64,000 bases of DNA. Origin: Ideonella_A sakaiensis_A (GTDB lineage: Bacteria > Pseudomonadota > Gammaproteobacteria > Burkholderiales > Burkholderiaceae_C). Below the pieces are notes generated by a model. The model did no database searches, was not told the origin of the DNA, and saw only the letters and a program-made list of their open reading frames with translations. Where the stretch lies: NCBI RefSeq assembly GCF_048320135.1, contig NZ_CP182947.1:992001-1056000 (forward strand), in the 5' to 3' direction. The position numbers and the translations under genes were made by a program. The stretch's first letter is position 1. Each line of letters opens with the position of its first letter. This document shows, in pieces, positions 38,597 through 48,283 of this stretch.

Positions 38597-39283
38597 ATGC
38601 CCCCGATCGATCTCGCATCGCTTGCCTTCGCCTTCGGCAAAAGTTTCCTGTTCGTGCTGGCGGCGCTGTTGCCGATCCTCAATCCGGCCGCAACCGCGCC
38701 GATCTTTCTGAGCCTGACCGAAGGGGCGTCGAGCCTGACCCGCGCGGTGCTGGCACGGCGCATCGCCCGCAACATGGTGCTGCTGATGGTCGGCGCGATG
38801 CTGGTTGGGTCTTATGTGCTCGACATCTTCGGCATCTCGCTGCCGATCGTGCGCGTGGGTGGTGGGCTGCTGCTGGCGGCCAATGCCTGGCGGCTGCTCA
38901 ATACCAGCCATTCGACCAACGACAGCCGGCAGGCACTGGCCGAGCGCTTCACGCCGGAACACGCGCGCAACCAGGCCTTTTATCCGTTGACCTTTCCGAT
39001 CAGCTGCGGGCCGGCATCAATTGCCGCTGCGATCACCGTCGGCGTCACGCTGCACGATGTGCGCGTGCCGCTGTCGCTGGCACGAATTGGCGGCGGCGTC
39101 GTCGCACTGGCGGTGATCGGCGGCGTGATGTATCTCGCCTTCCGTTATGCGCTGCAGTTGCTGAAGCCGCTCGGCGAAAGCGGCCTCGTCGTCTTTCTGC
39201 GGATGACCGCCTTCATCCTGTTGTGCCTGGGCGTGCAGATCATCTGGGACGGTGTGCGCGAACTGCTGCTGAGCATCCAGTAG
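38597..39283 (+). CDS. MarC family integral membrane protein
   Basis: A 228-residue protein with six hydrophobic segments. The first contains FLFVLAALLPILNPAATAPIFLSL, the family hallmark, and the second half has FYPLTFPISCGPASIAAAITVG, the second conserved block. MarC/NAAT members were once linked to drug resistance and later to amino-acid transport, without a settled function. It is divergent from proV. Confidence 0.92.
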   Translation: MPPIDLASLAFAFGKSFLFVLAALLPILNPAATAPIFLSLTEGASSLTRAVLARRIARNMVLLMVGAMLVGSYVLDIFGISLPIVRVGGGLLLAANAWRLLNTSHSTNDSRQALAERFTPEHARNQAFYPLTFPISCGPASIAAAITVGVTLHDVRVPLSLARIGGGVVALAVIGGVMYLAFRYALQLLKPLGESGLVVFLRMTAFILLCLGVQIIWDGVRELLLSIQ

Positions 39284-39349
39284 CCGCGTTGCGGGAACGG
39301 CCCTTGCCCTTTTCGGTCATACGCACGTCCACGACGAAAGGAGATGCCG

Positions 39350-39685
39350 ATGTCACACCAGATTTATGCCGCCTGCATCGAGGCGTGCAACCGCTGTGCC
39401 GACGCCTGCGACCATTGCGCCGCAGCCTGTCTTCAGGAGCCCGATGTCAAGATGATGGCCCGCTGCATTGCGCTGGACATGGATTGCGCGGCGCTGTGCC
39501 GCCTTGCGCCCGCATTGATGGCCCGCGGCAGCGCCCATGCAGCGGCGCTTTGCCGGCTGTGTGCCGACGCCTGCGACGCCTGCGGCGAGGAATGCGGCAA
39601 ACACGAGGCCGAACATTGTCAGCGTTGCGCCGAAGCCTGCCGCCAATGCGCGAAGGAATGCCGCGAGATGGCCGGCGCGGAATAA
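39350..39685 (+). CDS. Four-helix-bundle copper-storage-like protein (Csp/DUF326)
   Basis: A 111-residue cysteine-rich protein with about 19 Cys in helical CxxxC spacing, for example ACIEACNRCADACDHCAAAC and HCQRCAEACRQCAKEC. This is the pattern of Csp proteins that bind many Cu(I) ions inside a four-helix bundle. No export signal is seen, so it is like cytosolic Csp3. The ATG at 39350 has AAAGGAG 7 bases upstream and is preferred to the ATG at 39344. A stem-loop follows the stop. Confidence 0.85.
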   Translation: MSHQIYAACIEACNRCADACDHCAAACLQEPDVKMMARCIALDMDCAALCRLAPALMARGSAHAAALCRLCADACDACGEECGKHEAEHCQRCAEACRQCAKECREMAGAE

Positions 39686-39691
39686 CAAGCT

Positions 39692-39709
39692 TTGCCGGCC
39701 GTGCCGGCA
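39692..39709 (+). terminator. Stem-loop after the copper-storage gene
   Basis: TTGCCGGC and GCCGGCAA form a perfect stem around CGT on the plus strand, starting 7 bases after the stop and followed by TCAAAAAG. Without a T-run it is only a weak terminator candidate. Confidence 0.35.
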
Positions 39710-39712
39710 ATC

Positions 39713-39748
39713 AAAAAGCGCCGGCCACCCATGCGGACGGCCGGCGCT
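39713..39748 (-). terminator. Terminator for the 79-residue protein gene
   Basis: On the minus strand AGCGCCGGCC and GGCCGGCGCT form a 10-bp stem with an 11-12 base loop, followed by TTTTTG. It lies 25 bp past the stop of the small hydrophilic protein gene. Confidence 0.7.
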
Positions 39749-39773
39749 CACGGGGCATCAGCCCCGCCTTGGC

Positions 39774-40013
39774 TCAATGCTGTTCGCTCCGGTTCGATGC
39801 ATTGGCGCCAGGAACGGTCGGGTCTTCACCCTTGGCATGGCTGCGGCCTTTTTCTTCGGCCTGCTCGAGCTCGCGTTTCTGCTGCTCGGACTCCGGCGCG
39901 GCCTTCTTGGCGGCCTCGTCGACCTTGCCCGATTGCACGAACTGCTGCTGTGACTGGTCGTAGCGGCGAGCGGCCTCGACGTTGCCTTCGCCCTGGTTCT
40001 TGTCCTGACTCAT
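39774..40013 (-). CDS. Small hydrophilic protein, unknown
   Basis: A 79-residue highly charged protein, rich in Gln, Glu, Lys, Ser and Ala and lacking hydrophobic segments (MSQDKNQGEGNVEAARRYDQ start). The composition resembles small stress or desiccation proteins, but I recognise no named family. AGGAG precedes the ATG at 40013, and a clear terminator follows. It stands between the copper-storage gene and rpoN. A real small gene is likely. Confidence 0.65.
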   Translation of the reverse strand: MSQDKNQGEGNVEAARRYDQSQQQFVQSGKVDEAAKKAAPESEQQKRELEQAEEKGRSHAKGEDPTVPGANASNRSEQH

Positions 40014-40123
40014 CGCGTTCTCCTGAGGATGTCTGGTGCAGTCATCTGACCATGTCCTGCCGTCAACCGAGGTAGGAAAACATCGCATTGTCCGGTCCGC
40101 CGCTGTCCGGCCTGCAGCGGTTG

Positions 40124-41557
40124 TCAGGCGTGGCAGCGCCGCTCGATCGGTTCGATGCGCAGGATCTGGCGGTATTTGGTCACCGTGCGCCGTGCGACGA
40201 CGAGGCCCTGGGCGGCCAGCCGCCGGGTGATCTCGGCATCCGACAGCGGCGAACCCGGCGGCTCGGCAGCGATCATCTCGCCGATCAGACCGCGAATCGC
40301 GGTGCCGGAACAGGCACTGCCGTTGGCGCTGCGCAGCACCCGCGAAAAAAAGAACTTCAGCTCGAACACGCCGTTCGGCGTTGCGATGTATTTGTTGTTG
40401 CTGACACGCGAGACGGTTGACTCATGGATGCCGAGTTCGTCGGCGATGTCCCGCAGGCACAGCGGCTTCATCGCCATCGTGCCGAACTCGAGAAAGTTGC
40501 GCTGCCGGCGCACGATCGCCGCGGCGACCTCGAGCACGGTCGAGAAACGCTGCTCGATGTTGCGCAGCGTCCAGTGCGCATCCTGCAGCAGGCCGGCCAT
40601 CTCGCGGTGGCCGTCTGCGCGGTGGCGGACAAACCAGTCGGCATAGGTGTGATTCAGGCGCAGCCGCGGCACGACCGCCGGGTTCAGCCGCACCTGCCAG
40701 ATGCCGCGCTCACGGCGGGCGATGACGTCCGGCACCACGTAGGCGATGCGCGCCGAGCCGAAGCGCGATCCGGGGCGCGGGTCGAACTGGCGGATGCGCT
40801 CGCAGACCGCGTCGACTTCGGCGCGGGATGCGCCGAGGCAGCGCGCCAGTCCGGCGCTGTCGCGCCTTGCCAGCATCTCGAGGTGGCCGCTGATGATGGC
40901 CTGTGCCAGCTCGCGTGGCCGGCCATCGGCCAGTGCCGGCAGTTGCAGCAGCAGGCACTCGGCGACATCGCGGGCGCCGACACCCGCCGGCTCGAGCGCC
41001 TGCACCTGGCACAGTGCGGTTTCGAGTTCGGCGACGCTGGCCGGCGGATCGAGCGCAACGACATCGACCAGTTCAGCCAGCGGCGAGCGCAGATAACCGT
41101 CGTCATCAAGCGATTCGACGATTGCCGCGGCGAGCATCCGCTCGCGCGTGGACAAGCGCAGCAGCGCGATCTGCTCGAGCAGTTGGCGCGCCAGCGTCGG
41201 CTCATCGGAGATCCCGTCGAGCATTGCCGAGAGATCGCCGAGACCACCCACCGAAGCGATGCCGTCGCCGTCACGGCGCCGCTCGAAATACGCTTCCGCA
41301 CCCGCCGCATCGTCGGCAGGGCCGGCTGCGTCGAGCGACGACACGCCGTCGTCGCTGATGTCGGCTGCGCTGTCGCGATCGGGCGGGGGATCGAGGTCGT
41401 CGCTTTCGAGAAAGGGATTGCGGCCCGACGCATCGCGCACCGCGGCAGCAAAATCGAGCGACGACATCTGCAGCAGGCGCACCGCATGTTGCAGCCGAGG
41501 CGACGCTCCCTGCGCCTGGCGCTGTTCGGCGGCATAACGGATCTCGAACGCGGCCAC
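40124..41557 (-). CDS. rpoN: RNA polymerase sigma-54 factor (RpoN paralogue)
   Basis: A 477-residue sigma-54. Region I is LQHAVRLLQMSSLDF. Region III holds the core-binding region, the HTH LCLRDIADELGIHESTVSRVSNNKYIATPNG and the RpoN box ARRTVTKYRQIL, which differs from the usual ARRTVAKYRE by A-to-T and E-to-Q. GTG at 41557 with a GGGGG site is a plausible start, giving the normal length. The usual neighbours lptB and hpf are absent, so this may be an additional paralogue. Sigma-54 promoters need an activator such as the one encoded at 46.6-48.1 kb. It diverges from a hybrid histidine kinase. Confidence 0.9.
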   Translation of the reverse strand: MAAFEIRYAAEQRQAQGASPRLQHAVRLLQMSSLDFAAAVRDASGRNPFLESDDLDPPPDRDSAADISDDGVSSLDAAGPADDAAGAEAYFERRRDGDGIASVGGLGDLSAMLDGISDEPTLARQLLEQIALLRLSTRERMLAAAIVESLDDDGYLRSPLAELVDVVALDPPASVAELETALCQVQALEPAGVGARDVAECLLLQLPALADGRPRELAQAIISGHLEMLARRDSAGLARCLGASRAEVDAVCERIRQFDPRPGSRFGSARIAYVVPDVIARRERGIWQVRLNPAVVPRLRLNHTYADWFVRHRADGHREMAGLLQDAHWTLRNIEQRFSTVLEVAAAIVRRQRNFLEFGTMAMKPLCLRDIADELGIHESTVSRVSNNKYIATPNGVFELKFFFSRVLRSANGSACSGTAIRGLIGEMIAAEPPGSPLSDAEITRRLAAQGLVVARRTVTKYRQILRIEPIERRCHA

Positions 41558-41858
41558 ATCCGTCCCCCAGTTGTTGAACCCGGTCAGGCCGAGGCCTGAG
41601 GCAGCGGGTCTTGCAAGCACCGTGCCGGTGCGGCGCAGCCTTGGCGCAGGCTGCAGCAACCGCTCTGGGCTGCGCTTGATGGACCGGAATCCGGTCGCAA
41701 TTGCAGCAATTCGTACCGGCCGCCTATGTGGCAGCCGATCAGCGGCGCTGCCGCCATTCGGCTATCGTCGCGGCCTGGAATATCCGATGCAAGCGCCATT
41801 TCCCACGCCCTCTCCTGCCCTGGTCTGTCGCACTCGGCGGCGGACCAGCTGACCACCG
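41558..41858. other. Divergent intergenic region with two tandem inverted repeats
   Basis: The 301-bp gap between rpoN and the hybrid kinase holds two perfect 13-base inverted repeats 3 bases apart: ACCGGAATCCGGT (41683-41695) and AATTGCAGCAATT (41699-41711). They may be operators for one or both genes. No convincing core promoter was recognised. Confidence 0.4.
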
Positions 41859-43085
41859 ATGGCCACCCGGCAACGACCCGCAGGCAAGCCGGACGACCCG
41901 CTCGAGCAGGCCGTGCGCCGCTACCAGCAGGCCGAACAGGCACTCGACATGCTGCGCCGCTTCGACATGCTGGGCCGGGTCTACGAGGGAATAGCCCACG
42001 ATCTGAACAACCTGCTCGGCGTGATCAGCAACGCCGGCCATCTGCTGCAGCAGATCGTCGCCGACCCGCAGGCCCGATCGGCAGTGGCCGCAAGCCTGCG
42101 TTCGGTCGACCGGGCAAGCCGGCTGACCTCGCAATTGCTGACGCTTGCCCACGCCGGCACGCAGGCCGCGCCGACCGCAGTCGACCTGCCGGCGGCACTG
42201 GCTGCAATGCGCGATCTGATCCTCGCGGTGGCGGGCCGGCGCATCGACGTGCAGATGCGGATCGCCGCCGACACCCAGCCGGTGGCGGTCACCAGTGGCG
42301 AATTCGAACTGGCGCTGTTGTCGCTGCTGCTGAATGCCCGCGAGGCGATGCCGGGCGGCGGTCAATTGTGGATCGACGTCCGCAATGCCGAGCCAGCCGA
42401 CCTCACCGCCGGCGCGATGGCGCCGGACCGCGCGATGGTGCTGGTCAGCGTCAGCGACGACGGACCCGGCATGCCCGACAAGCTGGCCCGGCGCGCCTTT
42501 GAACCCTATGTCACGACGCGCGCGGCGCGTGGCGCCAGCGGGCTCGGGCTCAGCCGCGTCAAGGCCTTCTGCGACTCGGTCGATGGCCATGTCGAACTCG
42601 CCTGCACGGCCGGCCTCGGCACCTCGGTCACGATGCTGCTGCCGACACTTCCGCCAGCGGCCGCCGCGGACCCGCCTGTGCGATGCAGCGCCGCGCCCGC
42701 AACGGTAGCGGCCGGCCAGCTGGCCGGCGCGCGGCTGCTGCTGGTCGAGGACAACCACGAACTGGCCGACGTGACAGCCGCGCTGCTCGCGACCCACGGC
42801 CTGCACGTCAGCCATGCGGCCAACGCGGAACGTGCGCTCGACCTGATCGCCGCACAACCCGACCTCGATCTGGTGTTGTCCGACATCGTGATGCCCGGCG
42901 GTATCGACGGCGTCGAACTGGCGCACCGCATCCGCATGCTGCGCCCGCAATTGCCGGTGGTGCTGATCACCGCCTACAGCACCGCGCTCGGACAGGCCGC
43001 CGATTTCACCGTGCTGCGCAAGCCGTGCTCGGCCGAGCAGTTGATCGACGCGCTGCACCGGCAGCTGCGCAGCCGCAAGGCCTGA
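41859..43085 (+). CDS. Hybrid histidine kinase with C-terminal receiver
   Basis: A 408-residue cytosolic protein. A short N-terminal helix leads to the HisKA H-box YEGIAHDLNNLLGVISN with intact His. An HATPase domain follows (LLNAREAMPGGGQ, SDDGPGMPDKL, SGLGLSRVKAF). A receiver domain starts near residue 287 with LLLVEDNHELAD and has the phospho-acceptor in LVLSDIVMPGG. There is no membrane segment or sensory domain. It is divergent from rpoN, across two inverted repeats. The signal is unknown. Confidence 0.88.
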   Translation: MATRQRPAGKPDDPLEQAVRRYQQAEQALDMLRRFDMLGRVYEGIAHDLNNLLGVISNAGHLLQQIVADPQARSAVAASLRSVDRASRLTSQLLTLAHAGTQAAPTAVDLPAALAAMRDLILAVAGRRIDVQMRIAADTQPVAVTSGEFELALLSLLLNAREAMPGGGQLWIDVRNAEPADLTAGAMAPDRAMVLVSVSDDGPGMPDKLARRAFEPYVTTRAARGASGLGLSRVKAFCDSVDGHVELACTAGLGTSVTMLLPTLPPAAAADPPVRCSAAPATVAAGQLAGARLLLVEDNHELADVTAALLATHGLHVSHAANAERALDLIAAQPDLDLVLSDIVMPGGIDGVELAHRIRMLRPQLPVVLITAYSTALGQAADFTVLRKPCSAEQLIDALHRQLRSRKA

Positions 43086-43101
43086 TCGGCGAGGCGGTTG
43101 C

Positions 43102-44484
43102 TCAGGTCGGCGCGGGCGACAGGCTGCCGACCATCATCTCCGGTCGCACCCAGCGGTCGAAATCGTCGGCGGCGATGCCTTCGGCAATCGCCGCATCGCG
43201 CAGCGAACTGTGCTCGGCATGGGCGCGGTGCGCGATCGCCGCCGCACGGTCGTAGCCGATGTGCGGCGTCAGCGCAGTGACCAGCATCAGCGAGCCCTGC
43301 AGCAAGGCCTCGATGCGCCGCGGATCGGCTTCGATGCCGCGCATGCAGTGGCGGTCGAACGAATCCATCGCATCGGCAAGCAGGCGGATGCTGCGCAGCA
43401 GGTTGCTCGCGATCAGCGGCTTGAAGGTGTTGAGCTGCAGATGGCCGGAGGCCGCGCCGAAGGCCAGCGCGGCATCGTTGCCGAGCACCTGGCAGACGAC
43501 CATCGTCATCGCTTCCGACTGCGTCGGGTTGACCTTGCCCGGCATGATCGAACTGCCGGGCTCGTTGGCCGGCAGCAGCAGTTCGCCAAGGCCGGCACGC
43601 GGCCCCGAGCCGAGCAGCCTGACATCGTTGGCGAGCTTGTTCAATGCGACGGCCAGCAGCTTCAGACCGCTGTGCACCGCGACCAGCGCTTCGTGGCCGG
43701 CCAGCGCGGCAAAGCGGTCGGCGGCGCAGACCAGGTCGAAGCCGGTGCGGGCCGACAGCTCCCGGCAGACCCAGGTGCCGAAATCGGCATGGGTATTGAG
43801 CCCGGTGCCGACCGCCGTGCCGCCGACGGCCAGAGCCTGCAGCGCCGGCAGCGAGGCATCGAGGCTGGCCCGCGCAAGCAGCAGCTGGCTGCGCCACGCG
43901 GCCATCTCCTGGCCCACCGTCAGCGGCACCGCATCCTGCAGGTGGGTGCGGCCGAGCTTGATCAGGCCGTCGTGCTGCCGGGCCTTGTCGGCGATCGTCT
44001 CGCACAGGCGCTCGAGCGGCGGAAACAACCGCTCGTGCAGCGCGGTCAGCGTCGCCAGATGGATGGCGCTCGGCACCATGTCGTTCGACGACTGGCCGAG
44101 GTTGACGTCGTCGTTCGGATGGACGGTGCGGTCGCCGAGTTCGAGCGACGCCAGCGTCGCCAGCACCTCGTTGACATTCATGTGGCTTTGCGTGCCGGAA
44201 CCCGATTGCCAGATCGACAACGGAAACTGCTCGTCATGACGGCCCGAGCAGACCTGCTGCGCTGCGGCGTCGATGGCCGCGGCGAGTTTCGGGTCGAGCC
44301 GGCCAAGGCGGCCGTTGACGACGGCACAGCAACCCTTGATGCGCGCCAGCGCGTGGATCAGTTCGATCGGCATCCGCTCGCCACCAATCGCAAAATGGGC
44401 CACCGCCCGCTGGGTCTGTGCGCCCCACAGCGCACCGGCCTGGATCTGCACCTCGCCGAGACTGTCACGTCGGATCTGGTTCAT
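43102..44484 (-). CDS. fumC: Class II fumarate hydratase
   Basis: A 460-residue oxygen-stable fumarase. The superfamily signature GSSIMPGKVNPTQ is present. Active-site regions are GSGTQSHMNVNEVLA, HPNDDVNLGQSSNDMVPSAIH and KLGRTHLQDAVPLTVGQE. The ATG at 44484 gives the standard MNQIRRDSLGEVQI start; upstream in-frame residues are not conserved. It is convergent with the hybrid kinase gene. It belongs to the TCA cycle and is active under oxidative conditions where [4Fe-4S] fumarases fail. Confidence 0.95.
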   Translation of the reverse strand: MNQIRRDSLGEVQIQAGALWGAQTQRAVAHFAIGGERMPIELIHALARIKGCCAVVNGRLGRLDPKLAAAIDAAAQQVCSGRHDEQFPLSIWQSGSGTQSHMNVNEVLATLASLELGDRTVHPNDDVNLGQSSNDMVPSAIHLATLTALHERLFPPLERLCETIADKARQHDGLIKLGRTHLQDAVPLTVGQEMAAWRSQLLLARASLDASLPALQALAVGGTAVGTGLNTHADFGTWVCRELSARTGFDLVCAADRFAALAGHEALVAVHSGLKLLAVALNKLANDVRLLGSGPRAGLGELLLPANEPGSSIMPGKVNPTQSEAMTMVVCQVLGNDAALAFGAASGHLQLNTFKPLIASNLLRSIRLLADAMDSFDRHCMRGIEADPRRIEALLQGSLMLVTALTPHIGYDRAAAIAHRAHAEHSSLRDAAIAEGIAADDFDRWVRPEMMVGSLSPAPT

Positions 44485-44541
44485 CGTCTGTCCTTTCGCT
44501 GCGTCAGCCCCGAGCATGCCGCAGATGAGCAGGCCAGCCAA

Positions 44542-45528
44542 TCAGATCGCGCCGACGCTGCCGGTCACCGGCAGCACGATGCCGGTGATATAGCCGGAAC
44601 AGACCGGTGATGCGAGAAAGACATAGGCCGGCGACAGTTCCTCCGGCTGCGCGGCGCGTTTCATGTCGCTGCCCTGGCCAAAGGTCGCGACGTCTTCGGC
44701 CTGTCGATCGGCCGGGTTCAACGGCGTCCAGACCGGGCCCGGCGCGATCGCATTGACGCGGATGCCGCGCTCGATCAGATTGCTGGCGAGCGCCTTCGTG
44801 AACGCATGGATCGCGCCCTTGGTCGCCGAATAGTCGAGCAGCTTCGCACTGCCACGCAGCCCGGTGACCGAGCCGGTGTTGATGATCGACGCGCCCTGTT
44901 TCAGATGCGGCAATGCAGCCCGTGCCATCCTGAAATAACCGCCGATGTTGGTGTCGAAGGTTTCCATGATGCGGCGGTCATCGAGTGCTTCAAGCGACTC
45001 CGCATGTTCCTGGAAGGCGGCGTTGTTGACCAGCACATCGAGCCGGCCAAACGTATCGACAGTGCGCTGCACCGCCTGCTCGCACCATTTGGCGTCCTTC
45101 ACATCGCCCTGCAGCAGCAGGCTTCGGCGACCCTCGGCCTCGACCCGGCGCGCGGTCTCCTCGGCATCCTCGGTCGACGACAGATAGGCGATCGCGACGT
45201 CCGCCCCTTCACGTGCGAACAGCACCGCGACCGCACGGCCGATGCCCGAATCGGCACCGGTAATGAGTGCGGCAAATCCTTCCAGCTTGCCGCTGCCCTT
45301 GTAGTCGGGCGCCAGGTAGCGCGGCGCCAGCTCCAGGTCGGCCTCGCTGCCAGACTTCTGCAGATGCTGGGCCGGAAAATCCTTAGGTTGCGGGCGCGCG
45401 CCGGCCTGCACCGCGGCATCGTCGGAGCCGCCGCCCTTCGCCCCCTTTTTCTGCTTGTCGGCATCGCGGCGATCCTGCTGCTGCTGGATCTCGCGCTGCT
45501 TCTCGACGGTTTTTTTGCGATCTGCCAT
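44542..45528 (-). CDS. SDR family oxidoreductase (YghA-like)
   Basis: A 328-residue classical short-chain dehydrogenase. A 50-residue charged, Lys/Gln-rich N-terminal extension (MADRKKTVEKQREIQQQQDR) precedes the NAD-binding motif ITGADSGIGRAVAVLF. The catalytic Ser is in NTGSVTG and YxxxK in LLDYSATKGA. The YLAPDYKGSGKLEGFAALI lead-in is characteristic of the YghA/general-stress SDR group. Substrate unknown. A GGAG site precedes the ATG at 45528. It is 20 bp downstream of a 170-residue stress-like protein gene on the same strand. Confidence 0.88.
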   Translation of the reverse strand: MADRKKTVEKQREIQQQQDRRDADKQKKGAKGGGSDDAAVQAGARPQPKDFPAQHLQKSGSEADLELAPRYLAPDYKGSGKLEGFAALITGADSGIGRAVAVLFAREGADVAIAYLSSTEDAEETARRVEAEGRRSLLLQGDVKDAKWCEQAVQRTVDTFGRLDVLVNNAAFQEHAESLEALDDRRIMETFDTNIGGYFRMARAALPHLKQGASIINTGSVTGLRGSAKLLDYSATKGAIHAFTKALASNLIERGIRVNAIAPGPVWTPLNPADRQAEDVATFGQGSDMKRAAQPEELSPAYVFLASPVCSGYITGIVLPVTGSVGAI

Positions 45529-45548
45529 CGGTTCAACTCCTTCGTCGC

Positions 45549-46061
45549 TCAATGCGGTGCAGCGCCCTGGCCACGCCGGATCCGCGCCCTCTCGGCCTCG
45601 CTGCCCGAGGGCGTCTGCGAATCGAGCTCGCGATCCGGCGACTCGGCCACCTGGCTCTGGTCGCCGGCATGTTCGATCAGTTCCTCGACGATGAAGCGGC
45701 CGTAGAACTGCGCCCGCTCGGCGCCGCAGGCATTGGCACATTCGGCGATGCGCTCGGCGTGTTTGCGGTCCTTGGCCGGGATCACGAGCCAGTGATAACC
45801 CTGTTCGGCCAATGCGCGGTGCGCCTTGACCAGGTTCATCTCCTGCCCGACCGACGCCAGCGCGCCGGCACCGGCCAGGTCGGCGTCGATCTGCTCGAGC
45901 ATCTCGCGGTCGGTATAGCGGTTGATGCCGTCGGTCTCGAACCCCTGTTCGGCAAGTTGCTCGAACGCCTGGTCGAGTTGTCCGGCCTCCGGAAACGAGA
46001 CCACCAGGTATCCGACCGGCTTGAAGACGCCGAAACTCCGTGCATGTGCCTTGTCCTGCAT
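45549..46061 (-). CDS. Hypothetical 170-residue protein, stress-cluster
   Basis: A soluble protein I could not assign. It starts MQDKAHARSFGVFKPVGYLVVSFP, followed by mixed alpha/beta (ITGINRYTD-like region is EQGFETDGINRYTDREM) and GYHWLVIPAKDRKHAERIAECANACGAERA. The pattern of two similar beta-alpha units hints at a ferredoxin-like or general-stress-protein fold. The last 35 residues are charged and disordered. It shares strand and probably transcript with the YghA-like SDR. Confidence 0.7.
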   Translation of the reverse strand: MQDKAHARSFGVFKPVGYLVVSFPEAGQLDQAFEQLAEQGFETDGINRYTDREMLEQIDADLAGAGALASVGQEMNLVKAHRALAEQGYHWLVIPAKDRKHAERIAECANACGAERAQFYGRFIVEELIEHAGDQSQVAESPDRELDSQTPSGSEAERARIRRGQGAAPH

Positions 46062-46193
46062 CGCTGCGCTCCTGTAAATCAGAAATGATCGGCTTGGAGC
46101 GGGATCGGCGGCCGAACGTTCCGGAAATCTGCGCAACGCATCGCGGCAGCAGGAACGCCGTTTGCCAGTGGACAGCAAACGGATTCGCCTGCC

Positions 46194-46619
46194 ATGCCAA
46201 CAAGCCACCCTGCCGCCCTCCACCGTCGCGAAGTGCTGTATATCGATGACGAGGAATTCAGCCTGCTGCTGATGGAGGCGCTGTTCGAGCAGCGACCGAA
46301 CCTGCGGCTGGTCACCGCGTGCAGCGAGGCAGAAGCACTGACGGTGGCGCCTCGGCTTGCGCCGCAACTGCTGCTGCTCGATCTGAACCTGGCTGGCGGA
46401 AGCGACGGCAGGCAGGTGTTGCACACGCTCAGGCAACGGTTCGGCTGGCACGATATTCCGGCCATTGCAATCACCGGCGAGCGTGACTTCGAGCCTCAGG
46501 GCAGCGGTTTCTGCGAGGTCTGGATCAAGCCGATCCTGCTGCTGCACAGCCTGACCCGGCTTGATCACTGGCTGCAGCAGGCGCCGCAGCCGCCGGCACC
46601 GGCCCGCGCCACCGCTTGA
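46194..46619 (+). CDS. Single-domain response regulator
   Basis: A 141-residue stand-alone receiver. The acidic pair is in VLYIDDEEFS, the phospho-acceptor Asp in LLLLDLNLAGGSDG, the Thr in IAITGERD and the Lys in VWIKP, so phosphorylation is possible. No output domain is attached; it may act as a phosphate sink, relay or adaptor. It is convergent with the sigma-54 activator and divergent from the 170-residue protein gene. Confidence 0.88.
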   Translation: MPTSHPAALHRREVLYIDDEEFSLLLMEALFEQRPNLRLVTACSEAEALTVAPRLAPQLLLLDLNLAGGSDGRQVLHTLRQRFGWHDIPAIAITGERDFEPQGSGFCEVWIKPILLLHSLTRLDHWLQQAPQPPAPARATA

Positions 46620-46634
46620 ACCGATCGAGGCGGC

Positions 46635-48080
<1,446 letters not shown>

Positions 48081-48283
48081 GGCGGCGGGTTGACAAACTC
48101 GTTGCGAACCGCGACGCCGTGCCGGCTCGGCGCAGTTGCCAGCCGGCGGTCTCCATCCAGCATCGCGTGCTTCTTTGAAACCATGCCGGTATTGTGGCGG
48201 GCATGCATTTTGCCCGTACCGGACGGCGGCCCGCAGTGACGTCGGACGAGTCCGATAAGGCGCATGTGCGCGCCGTTTGAGCG

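Noticed and set aside
48242..48255. TCGGACGAGTCCGA palindrome in the gap between the kinase-like gene and the sigma-54 regulator
   Set aside because: Noted, but GC-rich palindromes of this size occur by chance and nothing else supports an operator here.
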